The notes beneath the pieces are model-generated. The model was given only the letters and a program-made list of their open reading frames with translations. It did no database searches and was not told where the DNA came from. A DNA stretch of 64,000 bases, taken from assembly GCF_009928525.1 (NCBI RefSeq), contig NZ_JAABOK010000004.1, positions 1 through 64,000 on the forward strand, in the 5' to 3' direction. A program made the position numbers and the translations under genes. The stretch is from Chitinophaga solisilvae. Lineage in GTDB: Bacteria > Bacteroidota > Bacteroidia > Chitinophagales > Chitinophagaceae. Below are positions 1 through 9,100 of the stretch, one piece after another; position 1 is the stretch's first letter, and every line of letters starts with the position of its first letter.

Positions 1-1
1 G

Positions 2-898
2 TTATTAAAGCGATATCATAATTTTTTACCGGACAGCCGAATCTCAAAAAGACAATCAAAACTTTATCTTTTTGATTCAACCACAATTACTTTGTTTCAG
101 GACATATTAAAGGGGGCTGGTAAATCCAGCGCCGATGGTAAACGGAAAGGAGGCATTAAAGTACATACACTGGTGCGTAGTGATCAGGATGTGCCTTGTA
201 TGATTAGATTTAGTAGTGCTGCGGGGGCGGACGTGTCTTTTCTTAAAAAGGTGGTATTGCCACCTGGATCAATAATAGTGTTTGATAAAGGGTATCGGGA
301 TTATAGCACTTATAACCTTTTAAATGAAAAGAAAATTACCTGGATTACCCGTAACAGTGATACTTCTATCTACAAGATCATAAAGCACTATCCTATAAAT
401 GAATATCAGGTAAAAAAAGGTGTTTTGGCTGACCGCCAGGTAGAGTTAGGTCATAATCATAATAAGAAAGCCATAAAGGTCAATGCCAGAATTATTACTT
501 ATAAGGATAAAGAAAGTGGGGCTACTTTTGAGTTTTTAACTAATAATTTGTCTCTGGCTGCAGCTACTATCGCTGATTGTTATCATAAAAGATGGCAGAT
601 AGAATTGCTCTTTAAGCGGTTGAAACAAAACTATCAACTTAAATACTTCCTGGGCGATAGCCCTAATGCCATTAAAATACAAATTTGGTGTACCCTCATT
701 GCTGACCTCATTCTTAAGGTTATTGCTAACAATTATAAGTGTAAATGGGCATTTACTAATCTGGTAGGCATGGTCCGGTTGCACATGATGACTTACCTGA
801 ATCTAAAATCCTTTATAGCATCCCCTGAAAAAACTTTGCTTCAGAGATTTTATCATTACAAGTTAAAATATATACCGCCGTCTCTTTTTGCTACATAG
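2..898 (+). CDS. IS4-family transposase, 5' end cut by the window
   Basis: The frame is open from base 2, so this is the last 298 codons of a longer gene; the TTG at 92 is not the true start. It is a DDE transposase of the IS4 family. The first catalytic Asp lies in LYLFDSTT at the window edge, followed by the DGKRKGGIKVHT block, the second Asp in VFDKGYRDY, and the YREK signature in YHKRWQIELLFKRLK with the catalytic Glu. The C-terminus looks complete. Base composition is clearly more AT-rich than the neighbouring genes, as expected of a mobile element. The left end of the element is outside the window. Activity cannot be judged from a partial gene, but no frameshift is visible in this part. 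Confidence 0.9.
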   Translation, partial: LLKRYHNFLPDSRISKRQSKLYLFDSTTITLFQDILKGAGKSSADGKRKGGIKVHTLVRSDQDVPCMIRFSSAAGADVSFLKKVVLPPGSIIVFDKGYRDYSTYNLLNEKKITWITRNSDTSIYKIIKHYPINEYQVKKGVLADRQVELGHNHNKKAIKVNARIITYKDKESGATFEFLTNNLSLAAATIADCYHKRWQIELLFKRLKQNYQLKYFLGDSPNAIKIQIWCTLIADLILKVIANNYKCKWAFTNLVGMVRLHMMTYLNLKSFIASPEKTLLQRFYHYKLKYIPPSLFAT

Positions 899-930
899 AG
901 GCTTGGAAATGAGAAAACAATGATTTTTTA

Positions 931-993
931 TCATTGGTGTCCCAATAATCTTACGCTTTAACCAAAGCCTGGATTTTTACCGGACACCAATGA
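931..993. repeat. Inverted repeat at the right end of the IS
   Basis: TCATTGGTGTCC at 931-942 is repeated in inverted orientation as GGACACCAATGA at 982-993, enclosing about 39 bp. It lies just after the transposase stop. The outer copy at 982-993 is the likely right terminal repeat, and the inner copy is either a subterminal repeat or part of a terminator hairpin. The matching left end is not in the window, so the exact boundary and target duplication cannot be fixed. Confidence 0.5.
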
Positions 994-1021
994 TTCGTAA
1001 TTCGTAATTCGCATTCGTAAC
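992..1021. repeat. Half copy of the family A hairpin repeat next to the IS end
   Basis: Directly after the IS end comes ATTCGTAATTCGTAATTCGC followed by ATTCGTAAC. This is the right arm of the AATTACG heptamer repeat seen in full at 2484, 24116, 31122 and 58648. No left arm is present before the IS, which suggests that the IS inserted into a complete family A element whose other half lies left of the IS, outside this window. Confidence 0.55.
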
Positions 1022-1042
1022 ATTTGCTCTTATCTTTGCCGC

Positions 1043-1690
1043 ATGAAAGCATTTATTTTTGATCTGAACGGAACCATGATTAACGATATGGAGTATCACC
1101 TCGATGGGTGGTATAGTATGTTAAACAGGCTGGGGGCGCGTATGAGCAGGGAAGAAGTGAGAGGGCACATGTATGGAAAAAATGAGGAGCTGCTGGTGCG
1201 TATATTCGGTAAGGAGCGGTTTACGCCGGAGCAGATGGAAGAGATCGCGCATGAGAAAGAAACTCTTTACCAGGCAGCTTTCCGTCCGCATCTGCAATTG
1301 ATCGCGGGGTTGCCGGATTTTCTGCGCCGTAGCGCCGATGCAGGTATTCCCATGGCTATTGGTTCTGCGGCCAATCGTTTTAATATCAATTATGTACTTG
1401 ACAATCTGCAATTACATCACTATTTTAAAGCCGTTATCAGCGCGGAAGATGTGGCGCACAGCAAACCTGACCCTGAAGTATTCCTGAAGTGTGCCGCCGC
1501 ACTGGGCGTACCACCGGAAAACTGTATCGTGTTTGAGGACGCCCCGAAAGGTGTTGAAGCCGCCTTCAATGCCGGAATGGAATCTGTAGCACTAACTACC
1601 ATGCATACACGGGATGAATTTACCGCCGGCCACCGCATACGGGCTTTTGTGGCGGACTATACCGATCCTGTGTTGCAGCAGCTGTTTTGA
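1043..1690 (+). CDS. HAD-superfamily hydrolase, beta-phosphoglucomutase-like
   Basis: A 215-residue HAD hydrolase of the subfamily that includes beta-phosphoglucomutase and small sugar phosphatases. Motif I is FDLNGTM at residues 6-12, with the nucleophile Asp7. Motif II Ser lies in IGSAAN near residue 107, motif III Lys in SKPDP near 140, and motif IV acidic residues in VFEDAPKGVEAA near 163. A helical cap fills residues 15-85. The second Asp of the usual DxD is Asn here. That residue is normally the general acid/base, so either turnover is altered or the substrate differs from typical members. It starts with ATG 22 bases after the half repeat and is a single gene with no obvious partner. 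The substrate cannot be told from sequence. Confidence 0.85.
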   Translation: MKAFIFDLNGTMINDMEYHLDGWYSMLNRLGARMSREEVRGHMYGKNEELLVRIFGKERFTPEQMEEIAHEKETLYQAAFRPHLQLIAGLPDFLRRSADAGIPMAIGSAANRFNINYVLDNLQLHHYFKAVISAEDVAHSKPDPEVFLKCAAALGVPPENCIVFEDAPKGVEAAFNAGMESVALTTMHTRDEFTAGHRIRAFVADYTDPVLQQLF

Positions 1691-1772
1691 TAGTCAGACA
1701 GGCATCCCGCTTAATATTTCCTAATATCAACAGACCGGACTAAATTACCGGACGACTAAATTTTTGTTTATC

Positions 1773-2474
1773 ATGAAACGTTATTCGGGGCAGACGAGAA
1801 TGCTGGTGGCAACAGATTGTATCATTTTCGGCTTCGATGGCCAGGAGTTAAAACTGTTACTGATCAAAAGAGGATTTGAGCCGGAGAAAAACAAATGGAG
1901 CCTGATGGGCGGCTTTGTACGGGAGAATGAAGGCTTTGAAACAGCTGCCGCCAGAATACTCCACTCACTCACCGGCCTGAAGGATGTATATATGGAACAA
2001 CTCTATGCATTCGGAGAACCTCATCGCGATCCTGTGGAACGTACCGTATCCATCGCTTATTTCACCCTGCTGGATATACACCAGTCCGGCCTGCAGCTGA
2101 GCAACGACTTCCATGCTGAATGGATTCCGCTGCGTAAACTGCCTGCCCTGATCTTCGATCACCGCCGTATGGTACAGACAGCCCTGGACAGAATCCGCTA
2201 TAAGGCCGCTATCCATCCGCTACTTTTCGAACTCCTGCCCCCCAAATTTACCATCCCCCAGTTACAGATACTCTATGAGGCTGTATACGATGTCATCTTC
2301 GATAAACGTAACTTCAGCCGCAAAGTATTATCCACCGGCTTACTTATCAAACAAAAAGATAAAGACAAACTATCTTCCCGCCGTGGCGCCTTTTATTATA
2401 AACTGGATAAACGCCGGTATAATGCCAAGTTTCATGCATTTTTGAATTTTGTGGCAGACCCCGGGAAGCTGTAG
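1773..2474 (+). CDS. NrtR/AraR-like Nudix-domain transcriptional regulator
   Basis: The protein has an N-terminal Nudix fold (about residues 8-140) and a C-terminal winged-helix domain (about 150-233) that contains the conserved FSRKV and RRGAFYYKLD segments of NrtR-type regulators. The Nudix box has the spacing G-x5-E-x7-R but reads RILHSLTGL where a hydrolase has REUxEExGU, so the metal-binding glutamates are missing. In this family a degenerate box goes with ligand sensing instead of hydrolysis; Bacteroidetes homologues regulate sugar (arabinose/xylose) or NAD genes. I chose ATG 1773, which gives MKRYSGQ, over the TTG at 1764. No sugar-catabolic operon is adjacent, so its target is unknown. 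Confidence 0.8.
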   Translation: MKRYSGQTRMLVATDCIIFGFDGQELKLLLIKRGFEPEKNKWSLMGGFVRENEGFETAAARILHSLTGLKDVYMEQLYAFGEPHRDPVERTVSIAYFTLLDIHQSGLQLSNDFHAEWIPLRKLPALIFDHRRMVQTALDRIRYKAAIHPLLFELLPPKFTIPQLQILYEAVYDVIFDKRNFSRKVLSTGLLIKQKDKDKLSSRRGAFYYKLDKRRYNAKFHAFLNFVADPGKL

Positions 2475-2483
2475 ATAATTATG

Positions 2484-2604
2484 AATTACGAATTACGAAT
2501 GATGAATTGCGAATGAGGAGCGAAGATTTAAGCAGATAAAGAATTTACTTCTTTGCTTAAATCTTCGCTCCTCATTCGCAATTCATCATTCGTAATTCGT
2601 AATT
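2484..2604. repeat. Family A long hairpin repeat, perfect 51-bp arms
   Basis: Arms 2484-2534 and 2554-2604 are perfect reverse complements over 51 bases with a 19-base loop. The outer part is AATTACG tandem heptamers (with a GATGAATTGCG variant), and the inner part has GAGGAGCGAAGATTTAAGCA. The element fills the space between two convergent genes and its right end overlaps the TAA stop of the phosphatase gene, so it may terminate transcription from both sides. There is no long T-run, so it is not a standard intrinsic terminator. Confidence 0.9.
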
Positions 2605-4450
2605 AAAGCCCTAATGCTTTCAGGATTTTCCCAAATATCTCATTGTTTTCATACACGCCACGGAACAGCTGCGAACCGGGGCCGTAGGCGAACACCATTA
2701 CAGGTATACCGGTATGGTCGTTGGTGGCGAAGTGGCCGCGCAGGAAGCCCTGGGAAATGTTACCGTCCATGAGGGCGAGGCCGCCTGTTTCGTGGTCGGC
2801 CGTAACGATGACGGTGGTTTGTTTGTTCTGGTCTGCGAAGCGCAGGGCTTCTCCGACGGCTTCGTCAAAATCGAGCATTTCACGCACCAGGTAGTCCAGA
2901 TCGTTGAAGTGGCCGCCATGGTCTATGCGGGAGCCTTCTACCATGAGGAAGAAGCCTTTGCCGGAAGCACTGAGTTGCTGCAGCGCCTTTTTCAGTGCGG
3001 TTTTGAGGTAGCTGCCGCGGCCTTCCCGCATGGAGTTGACGGCTTTGTTGGAGAGAATAACCAGGGTACGGTTTTTCGTTTGTACGTTCCAGTTATCCAG
3101 GTTGTCGTACAGCTGAATGCCTTCTCTGGAAAGGGTTTGACGCAGGTCTTCGCCCAGGTCTTTTTCCAGTTCTTCCCTGCCGCCGCCAACCGCCAGCTGC
3201 AGCTTACTTTGCAGTAACTGCCGGTGGAGGGTAGCGGTATTATCCCGGTCGGGAGTATGACCGTAGAATGATGCCGGTGTAGCGCCGGTGATTTCTTCGG
3301 TGACAATAACACCGCTCCGGATGCCTTTGGGGGCAAGCACTTCAGGGAGTACAGGTACAGGGATATAGGTATTGTCCATACCGATTTCGCGGTTGTTGGT
3401 TTTCACGCCGGTGCCCATGGCGGAACCTCCTGCGGCGGAGTCGGTATGGTAATTATCGGTAGAGGATGTTTTGGATAATCCCAGCTGCCGCATGTTGAAT
3501 ATGTTGAGTGCTCCCCTGTTGGCGGTATAGCCGGCATACAGCTGTGCGAGGCCGGTACCGTCGCCGATGAAGAGGATCACGTTTCTGGATTTTACCTGGG
3601 TGGCATCGGAGACATAGGTAGGAGTGTAGGTAGTATGTACGGGCATATTGCCGGCTGTAGTGCGGGCAGTGTGCTGTAATACATCATACAGTTCCTCCGG
3701 ACGGTCAGTGCCTATTACATCTGCGCCGAGGTCCATCAGTTTATAGTAACAGGTTCTGGCGGAAGGCGCTCCCCAGAAACGGAATGGAAATCCCTGCTGA
3801 TGTACTTTGTTGATGACGCTGGTGACTTTCTCCTGGTCTGCGGGAGTGAAAGTGCCTTTGCCATTCCAGCTGCTGTACCGGTGAAAGTCTGTGCTGACAA
3901 GTGCTACACGCTGTTTCAGCTCAGCCGGGTAGATGCTGTCCGGCCGGCCGTCGAAATAAAATAACGGGTCAAATTTTTTCCAGTCGCCGGTAGCGGGAAT
4001 GTTACCGGAAAGAACAATTTTTACGGCATCAGGATTTGCCTGCGTATCGAAATACTGCCGGTAGGGGAGTAACAGTTCCTGCAGGGCCTGCAGGGTAGGT
4101 ATGCCGGCAGTTTTAATATCTATCAGCAAATGCAGGGTAGATCCGTTCGTATATGCTTTGCCGTTATTAAGAGAAAACTGCCTGATAACAGGAAGCAGGT
4201 ATAATTCCTTAAAGGTTCTCTCCGGACGGATATCTTTCTGGTCATGGGCTGCATATAATACGCCATCTTTCAGATGGATGTCAGCCTCTATATACCCGAA
4301 CTGAAGGGCAGCTGCCTGATAGAAGGGAACGTTGCGTTCATAGTCATTGTGAGAGTGGGCATTGGCGGTCGTATATGTTTTTGTCTGTGCCTGCAGGCCA
4401 CCTGCAAGCAATACGCCGGATAAGAGAAGGAGATGTTTCAACTCGAACAT
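2603..4450 (-). CDS. Secreted fusion: GDPD/PI-PLC-like domain plus alkaline phosphatase
   Basis: This 615-residue protein starts with a signal peptide (residues 1-21, ending LQAQ). Residues about 28-265 resemble a glycerophosphodiester phosphodiesterase/PI-PLC barrel: AHSHNDYERN, then YIEADIHLKDG and AAHDQ, which carry the usual His and acidic residues. Residues about 290-615 are an alkaline phosphatase of the PhoA family: IGDGTG, the catalytic serine in TDSAAGGSAMGTG, HTPDRDN, VEGSRIDHGGH and TADHETGG, all zinc or magnesium ligands. The logical reaction order is cleavage of a phosphodiester followed by release of phosphate in the periplasm. It lies downstream of the SusCD pair on the same strand, separated by a family B repeat. 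Domain calls are firm; the substrate is inference. Confidence 0.9.
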   Translation of the reverse strand: MFELKHLLLLSGVLLAGGLQAQTKTYTTANAHSHNDYERNVPFYQAAALQFGYIEADIHLKDGVLYAAHDQKDIRPERTFKELYLLPVIRQFSLNNGKAYTNGSTLHLLIDIKTAGIPTLQALQELLLPYRQYFDTQANPDAVKIVLSGNIPATGDWKKFDPLFYFDGRPDSIYPAELKQRVALVSTDFHRYSSWNGKGTFTPADQEKVTSVINKVHQQGFPFRFWGAPSARTCYYKLMDLGADVIGTDRPEELYDVLQHTARTTAGNMPVHTTYTPTYVSDATQVKSRNVILFIGDGTGLAQLYAGYTANRGALNIFNMRQLGLSKTSSTDNYHTDSAAGGSAMGTGVKTNNREIGMDNTYIPVPVLPEVLAPKGIRSGVIVTEEITGATPASFYGHTPDRDNTATLHRQLLQSKLQLAVGGGREELEKDLGEDLRQTLSREGIQLYDNLDNWNVQTKNRTLVILSNKAVNSMREGRGSYLKTALKKALQQLSASGKGFFLMVEGSRIDHGGHFNDLDYLVREMLDFDEAVGEALRFADQNKQTTVIVTADHETGGLALMDGNISQGFLRGHFATNDHTGIPVMVFAYGPGSQLFRGVYENNEIFGKILKALGL

Positions 4451-4462
4451 ATTTTAAAATTT

Positions 4463-4572
4463 ACGGATTTTGGAATTTTTTGATTTTGAGATTTATTAAA
4501 TGCAGCGTATGAACACGCGAAGATCTTTGCTGCATTTAATAAATCCCCAAATCTCAAAATTTCAAAATCCGT
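4463..4572. repeat. Family B hairpin repeat, 44-base imperfect arms
   Basis: Arms 4463-4506 and 4529-4572 pair with about six mismatches. The inner 17 bases (GATTTATTAAATGCAGC) and the outer ten pair perfectly, and the loop is 22 bases including GCGAAGAT. The core resembles the copy at 35328-35440 (AATGCAGC ... GCTGCATTT). Extra single-sided family B sequence (CAAATCTCAAATA) continues to about 4610. It separates susD from the phosphatase gene, both on the minus strand. Confidence 0.8.
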
Positions 4573-4626
4573 CAATTATCAATCAAATCTCAAATAAAAA
4601 AATAATAAAATAACCACATGACAGTG

Positions 4627-6147
4627 TTACCAGCCGCTGTTCTGTTTGTAGGTGCCGCCGCTGGCATCGATTACGCGCTGCGGAACAGGCCATACATGGT
4701 GAATGGCAGGATCGAAGTTACGGGCAGGCCATACTACTTTGGTAGGGTCTACGCCGTGTAATGGTCTGGCGTAGGCATTTTTGGCATCGCCCCAGCGTAC
4801 CAGGTCACGGTGACGGTCAGCCCACTCACCGGCCAGTTCGCATCTTCTTTCATGCTTCAGGTCCGCAAGGGTAGCATTGGTTTTAGGTCCGATGCCGGCA
4901 CGTTTGCGGACAGCGTTGATTTCGTTGTCTGCATTTTTACCCTGCATGATCCTTGCCTCTGCTTTAATCAGCAATACTTCCGCAAAGCGCATCAGCGGCG
5001 GATTCAGCGCAGTGGCAGGATGATCGCCGTTAGGACTCAGGTAAATACCGATGGGGTTGGAGTAACCAAACGGCTCCATGTATTTACGGAACTGATAACC
5101 GGAATTACTGTTGGAAGACTGGTAAACGATCGTATCGCCGAAATATTTTACCTTGTCGCCTGGCTTCAGGATAGTGGCTTCTCTGCGTCCATCGCCGGCT
5201 TCGTATTCCTCATACAGTTCCCTGGTAGGAGTATAATAGCCCCAGCCATTGTATTTACCCCAGCCGGTGTTCTCCAGCATCACGCCAGGGAGAATGCTTC
5301 CCCAGCCGCTTTTACCTGCTGCCGTGCTGTAGGCTGACCAGATATATTCTTTAGACCAGTTGTTGGAGATGGTAAATACATCTGCAAACTGTTTGAGCAA
5401 CTCATGTTTACCGCTGAGAATAACGGAATCTGCATAGGCCTCTGCGTTGGCATAATCCTTTTTATACAGGTATGTTTTGGCGAGATAGGCAAATGCGGCG
5501 GTTTTATGCGCATGACCGTACTGGTCTGTTGTATAGCTGTCAAAATAAGGTAACAGGCGCGCTGCATTTTTCAGGTCTACGATAACGGAGTCGTAGTTCT
5601 CTGTTACGTTCTTTGCCCTGGGCACTACCTGACCCTGCGTCGGATTGTATTTGCTGGCAATAGGAATACCGGCACGGTCATCCGCATAGTTATAGGCGAG
5701 CTGGAAGTACATCAGACCGCTGAGGAAGTAGGCTTCGCCCAGGTAACGGTTCTTCAGTGCCTGGTCCATCTGGATGGCCGGTGCATTGCGCAGTACGTCG
5801 TTGGCTCTTTTGATAACGTTGAAGCGAAGGTCCCACTGGCCTTCTGTATAGCTGCCCCCGATGAAGGAAGGGTTGAAGTTTTTGATGTATTCACCTTCCG
5901 CTTTGCTGCGGCCAACTATCATGTCGTCGCTGGCATCAATAAACCAGAAGTAACCGCGGCCGTAGAAGTTTTCATCGTCAAATGGCTGGTAGCAGGCATT
6001 GATGCCGGCAATAACATCCTTATCCGTTTTCCAGAAGAATGCCACCGTAGGCGTACCTTCCGGCACTACGTCCAGTTTTTTGTTGCAGGCGCTGGTGAAT
6101 GCAATACCAGCGGCTATAGAGAGTATTTTGAATATCTTCTTGTTCAT
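4627..6147 (-). CDS. SusD/RagB-family outer-membrane lipoprotein
   Basis: A 506-residue SusD-family protein. It has a lipoprotein signal peptide with the lipobox TSAC and Cys21 as the lipidated residue, then the family's conserved start KKLDVVPEG. The middle is the TPR-like helical scaffold (residues about 80-330) and the C-terminus carries the typical LLIKAEARIMQG, AINAVRKRAG-like and LAGEWADRHRDLVRWG segments. SusD proteins form the lid over the SusC channel and bind the oligomeric nutrient at the cell surface. Its ATG lies 19 bases after the SusC stop, so the two genes are co-transcribed. The ligand cannot be predicted, because SusD-binding residues are too variable. Confidence 0.95.
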   Translation of the reverse strand: MNKKIFKILSIAAGIAFTSACNKKLDVVPEGTPTVAFFWKTDKDVIAGINACYQPFDDENFYGRGYFWFIDASDDMIVGRSKAEGEYIKNFNPSFIGGSYTEGQWDLRFNVIKRANDVLRNAPAIQMDQALKNRYLGEAYFLSGLMYFQLAYNYADDRAGIPIASKYNPTQGQVVPRAKNVTENYDSVIVDLKNAARLLPYFDSYTTDQYGHAHKTAAFAYLAKTYLYKKDYANAEAYADSVILSGKHELLKQFADVFTISNNWSKEYIWSAYSTAAGKSGWGSILPGVMLENTGWGKYNGWGYYTPTRELYEEYEAGDGRREATILKPGDKVKYFGDTIVYQSSNSNSGYQFRKYMEPFGYSNPIGIYLSPNGDHPATALNPPLMRFAEVLLIKAEARIMQGKNADNEINAVRKRAGIGPKTNATLADLKHERRCELAGEWADRHRDLVRWGDAKNAYARPLHGVDPTKVVWPARNFDPAIHHVWPVPQRVIDASGGTYKQNSGW

Positions 6148-6166
6148 AATTGTTGTGATTCAGCGC

Positions 6167-9100
6167 TTAAAAATTAACGTTCAGACCAACCAGCAGCGTT
6201 CTTGCCTGCGGATAACGTCCCAGGTCGATACCATAGGTATCAGTACCCACTTCAGGATCCATACCGGTGTATTTCGTGAAGGTCAGCAGGTTGTTACCGG
6301 TAACGTATACACGTAATTTCTGCAGGTGTACACGGCGTGTCAGTACTTCCGGTAAAGTGTAACCCAGCGTTACGTTCTTGATACGCAGGTAAGAGCCGTC
6401 TTCCAGGTACCAGTCGGAGTTGGTGCCGAAGTTGGCGTTAGGATCGCCGATAACTACACGGGGGATATTGGTGTTGGTGTTTTCCGGTGTCCAGGCTTTC
6501 TTCACATCGGCCAGGAGATTATAACCCTGGCTGGTGATGAGTGGCGCCAGACCAGTGAACTTCATCGCATTGAACAGTTTGTTGCCTTTTACGCCCTGTG
6601 CAAAGATGTTGATGTCAAAACCTTTGTAGCTGGCATTGAAGCTGAAGCCGTAAGTAAATTTAGGATAAGACGCTCCGGCATACTGGCGGTCGTTGTTATC
6701 GATTTTACCATCGGGTTTGCCGTCAGGACCGCTTACATCCAGGAACTTCAGGTCGCCGGGTTTGGCGTTCGGCTGAATTTTAGAGGTAACACCGTCCTTG
6801 TTGGTGTAGGTATAGTTATCAATTTCCTGTTGTGTCTGGAAGATACCGGCTGATTTTACGAGGTAGTAGTAATACAGCGGGTAGCCTTCTTCAATACGTA
6901 CTGGGGTGAGCGAGCTGCGCACGTTGATGTCGGAGGTAGGATATACCTTGCTGCCAAGACCGAGTTCTATCAGTTTATTGGTAACGCTGGCGATGTTGGC
7001 GCTTACACTGTACTGGAAAGCAGCATCGCTTTTGCTGTTGAAGGTAAGGCCCAGTTCAATACCGTGATCGTTTACACGACCCACGTTCTGCCATGTACCC
7101 TCCGGTACGCCGTCTGTCATCAGTGCCGGCTTTTTGAGCAGCATTTTTTCTGTTCTCTTAACAAAATAGTCGGCAGTCAGGTTTAACCTGTTCTGGAAGA
7201 AACCTGCATCGATACCGGCGTTGAACTGATAAGACTCAGCCCAGGTCAGTTCTGGATTGGCAATTGCTTTTTCTGCATAACCAGGATTGATAGCCGGGTT
7301 AAGACCGAAATAGGTCTGTGTTTTCAGCATCAGCGGATTCACACCATCATAGCCAAGGCTACCCAGGTTACCCAGTTTACCGTAGCTGGTACGGAGTTTC
7401 AGGAAACTGAGGGTTTTGTCGATAGCCAGATTTCTCATGAACTGCTCATTGGTGAGCACCCAACCTGCGGAAGCAGAGTAATAGTTACGGTAGCGGTTCT
7501 GCGGAGATACCAGTGAAGAACCATCACGTCTGCCGATAACGGAAAATAGGTATTTCGCCTTGTAATCGTAGTTCAGACGGGCAAAGAGGGATTGCAGTAC
7601 TTCGGTATTCTTAAAGCCGAAAGTGCCTTCCGGATCGTACTGGGCGGCATTTTGCGGGTATCTGTATTTCGGACTTTCGTCATTGAAGCCGGTTACTACG
7701 GACTGGTCAATGTCGTACTGACGGCGCTGATAGCTGAAACCGCCTACTGCGTTGAAATGATGATCTCTCAGCTGTTTGTCGTAGGACAGGGTTTGTTCTG
7801 CCAGTACATCATTGAGGTTATTATGGTATAAGCGCAGACTGTTGAAATCAAAGATTTTTCCGATTTCCAGTACGCGGGAAGTAAATTCTTTCTGTGTTTC
7901 AAATACTTTGTTGAAAGACAGGTTGGAGCGGAACAACAGGTTAGCCGGGAGTTTCACTTCTACATACGGGTTGATGAGGAGTGTGCTCTTCGGGGTTTTG
8001 TTGTCCAGCCGCTGCAGGTATGCTACCGGGTTGATAACGTCTCCGTAGCCGCCGGCCCAGTCTTTAGGCAGACCGTTAAATCCGCCTTTATCGTTATAGG
8101 GCGTTACGCTCGGTGTATAGAAGGACGCAGCAATGATAGCGCCGGTATAGGAGCTGGTGGTGTTGGCGCCGTTACCGTTGGATTGCACATAGGAGATATT
8201 TTCTCCGAATTTCAGCCAGGGAGTAATCTGGTGTTCTCCGTTTACGCGGAGGTTATAACGCTCGCTGAAGGTGTTGAGGAGAATACCATCCTGTTTGCGG
8301 TATCCCATGCCGATATAGAACTTGGATTTTTCTGTACCGCCGGTGATGTCCAGGTTGTATTCCTGTACTTTGGCAGTGCGGAAAATTTCTTTCATCCAGT
8401 CGGTGCGGGTTTCATTTCCATCGGGGTTTTTAGCCGGGTTGTACACATCTTTTCTGGGTTTGCCGCCATTGTCTGCCGCCTGGTTCATCACATTGTTGAA
8501 CTCTTCAGCATTCAATACTTTCAGTGTTTTCCATGCCTGCTGGAAACCATTTTTAGCGTCCAGGTTAACGGAAATTTTCCCCTCTTTACCTTTTTTGGTG
8601 GTAATGAGTACAACGCCTCCGGAAGCCCTGACACCGTAAATGGCGGCAGCGGCATCTTTCAGAACAGAAATCGATTCGATATCTGCCGGATTGATAGGAC
8701 CGTCATAGATAGAACCGTCTACTACATACAGCGGCGATTCGCCGTTGATACCGCCCATACCGCGGATATATACTTTAGGCGTGGAGGTAGGATCGCCGCC
8801 CTGGTTTTGTACCGTAACGCCCGGAGCCTTACCCTGCAATGCTTCTGCTACGTTATTTACAGAGCGGGAGCTGAGTTTGTCCAGTTTTACATCTGTGATG
8901 GCGCCGGTAATTTTGGTTTTGCTTTGTGTACCGTAACCTACTACGAGTACCTGGCTCAGCTCTTTGCTGCTGATTTGCAGTACTACGTTCAGTGGTGTGC
9001 CGGTATAGGCAATTTCCTGAGTTTTGTAACCGATCATGGATATGGAGAGCACTAATTCTCCGGTATTGGCGGTAGTAAAGGAGAAGTTACCCTTTACGTC

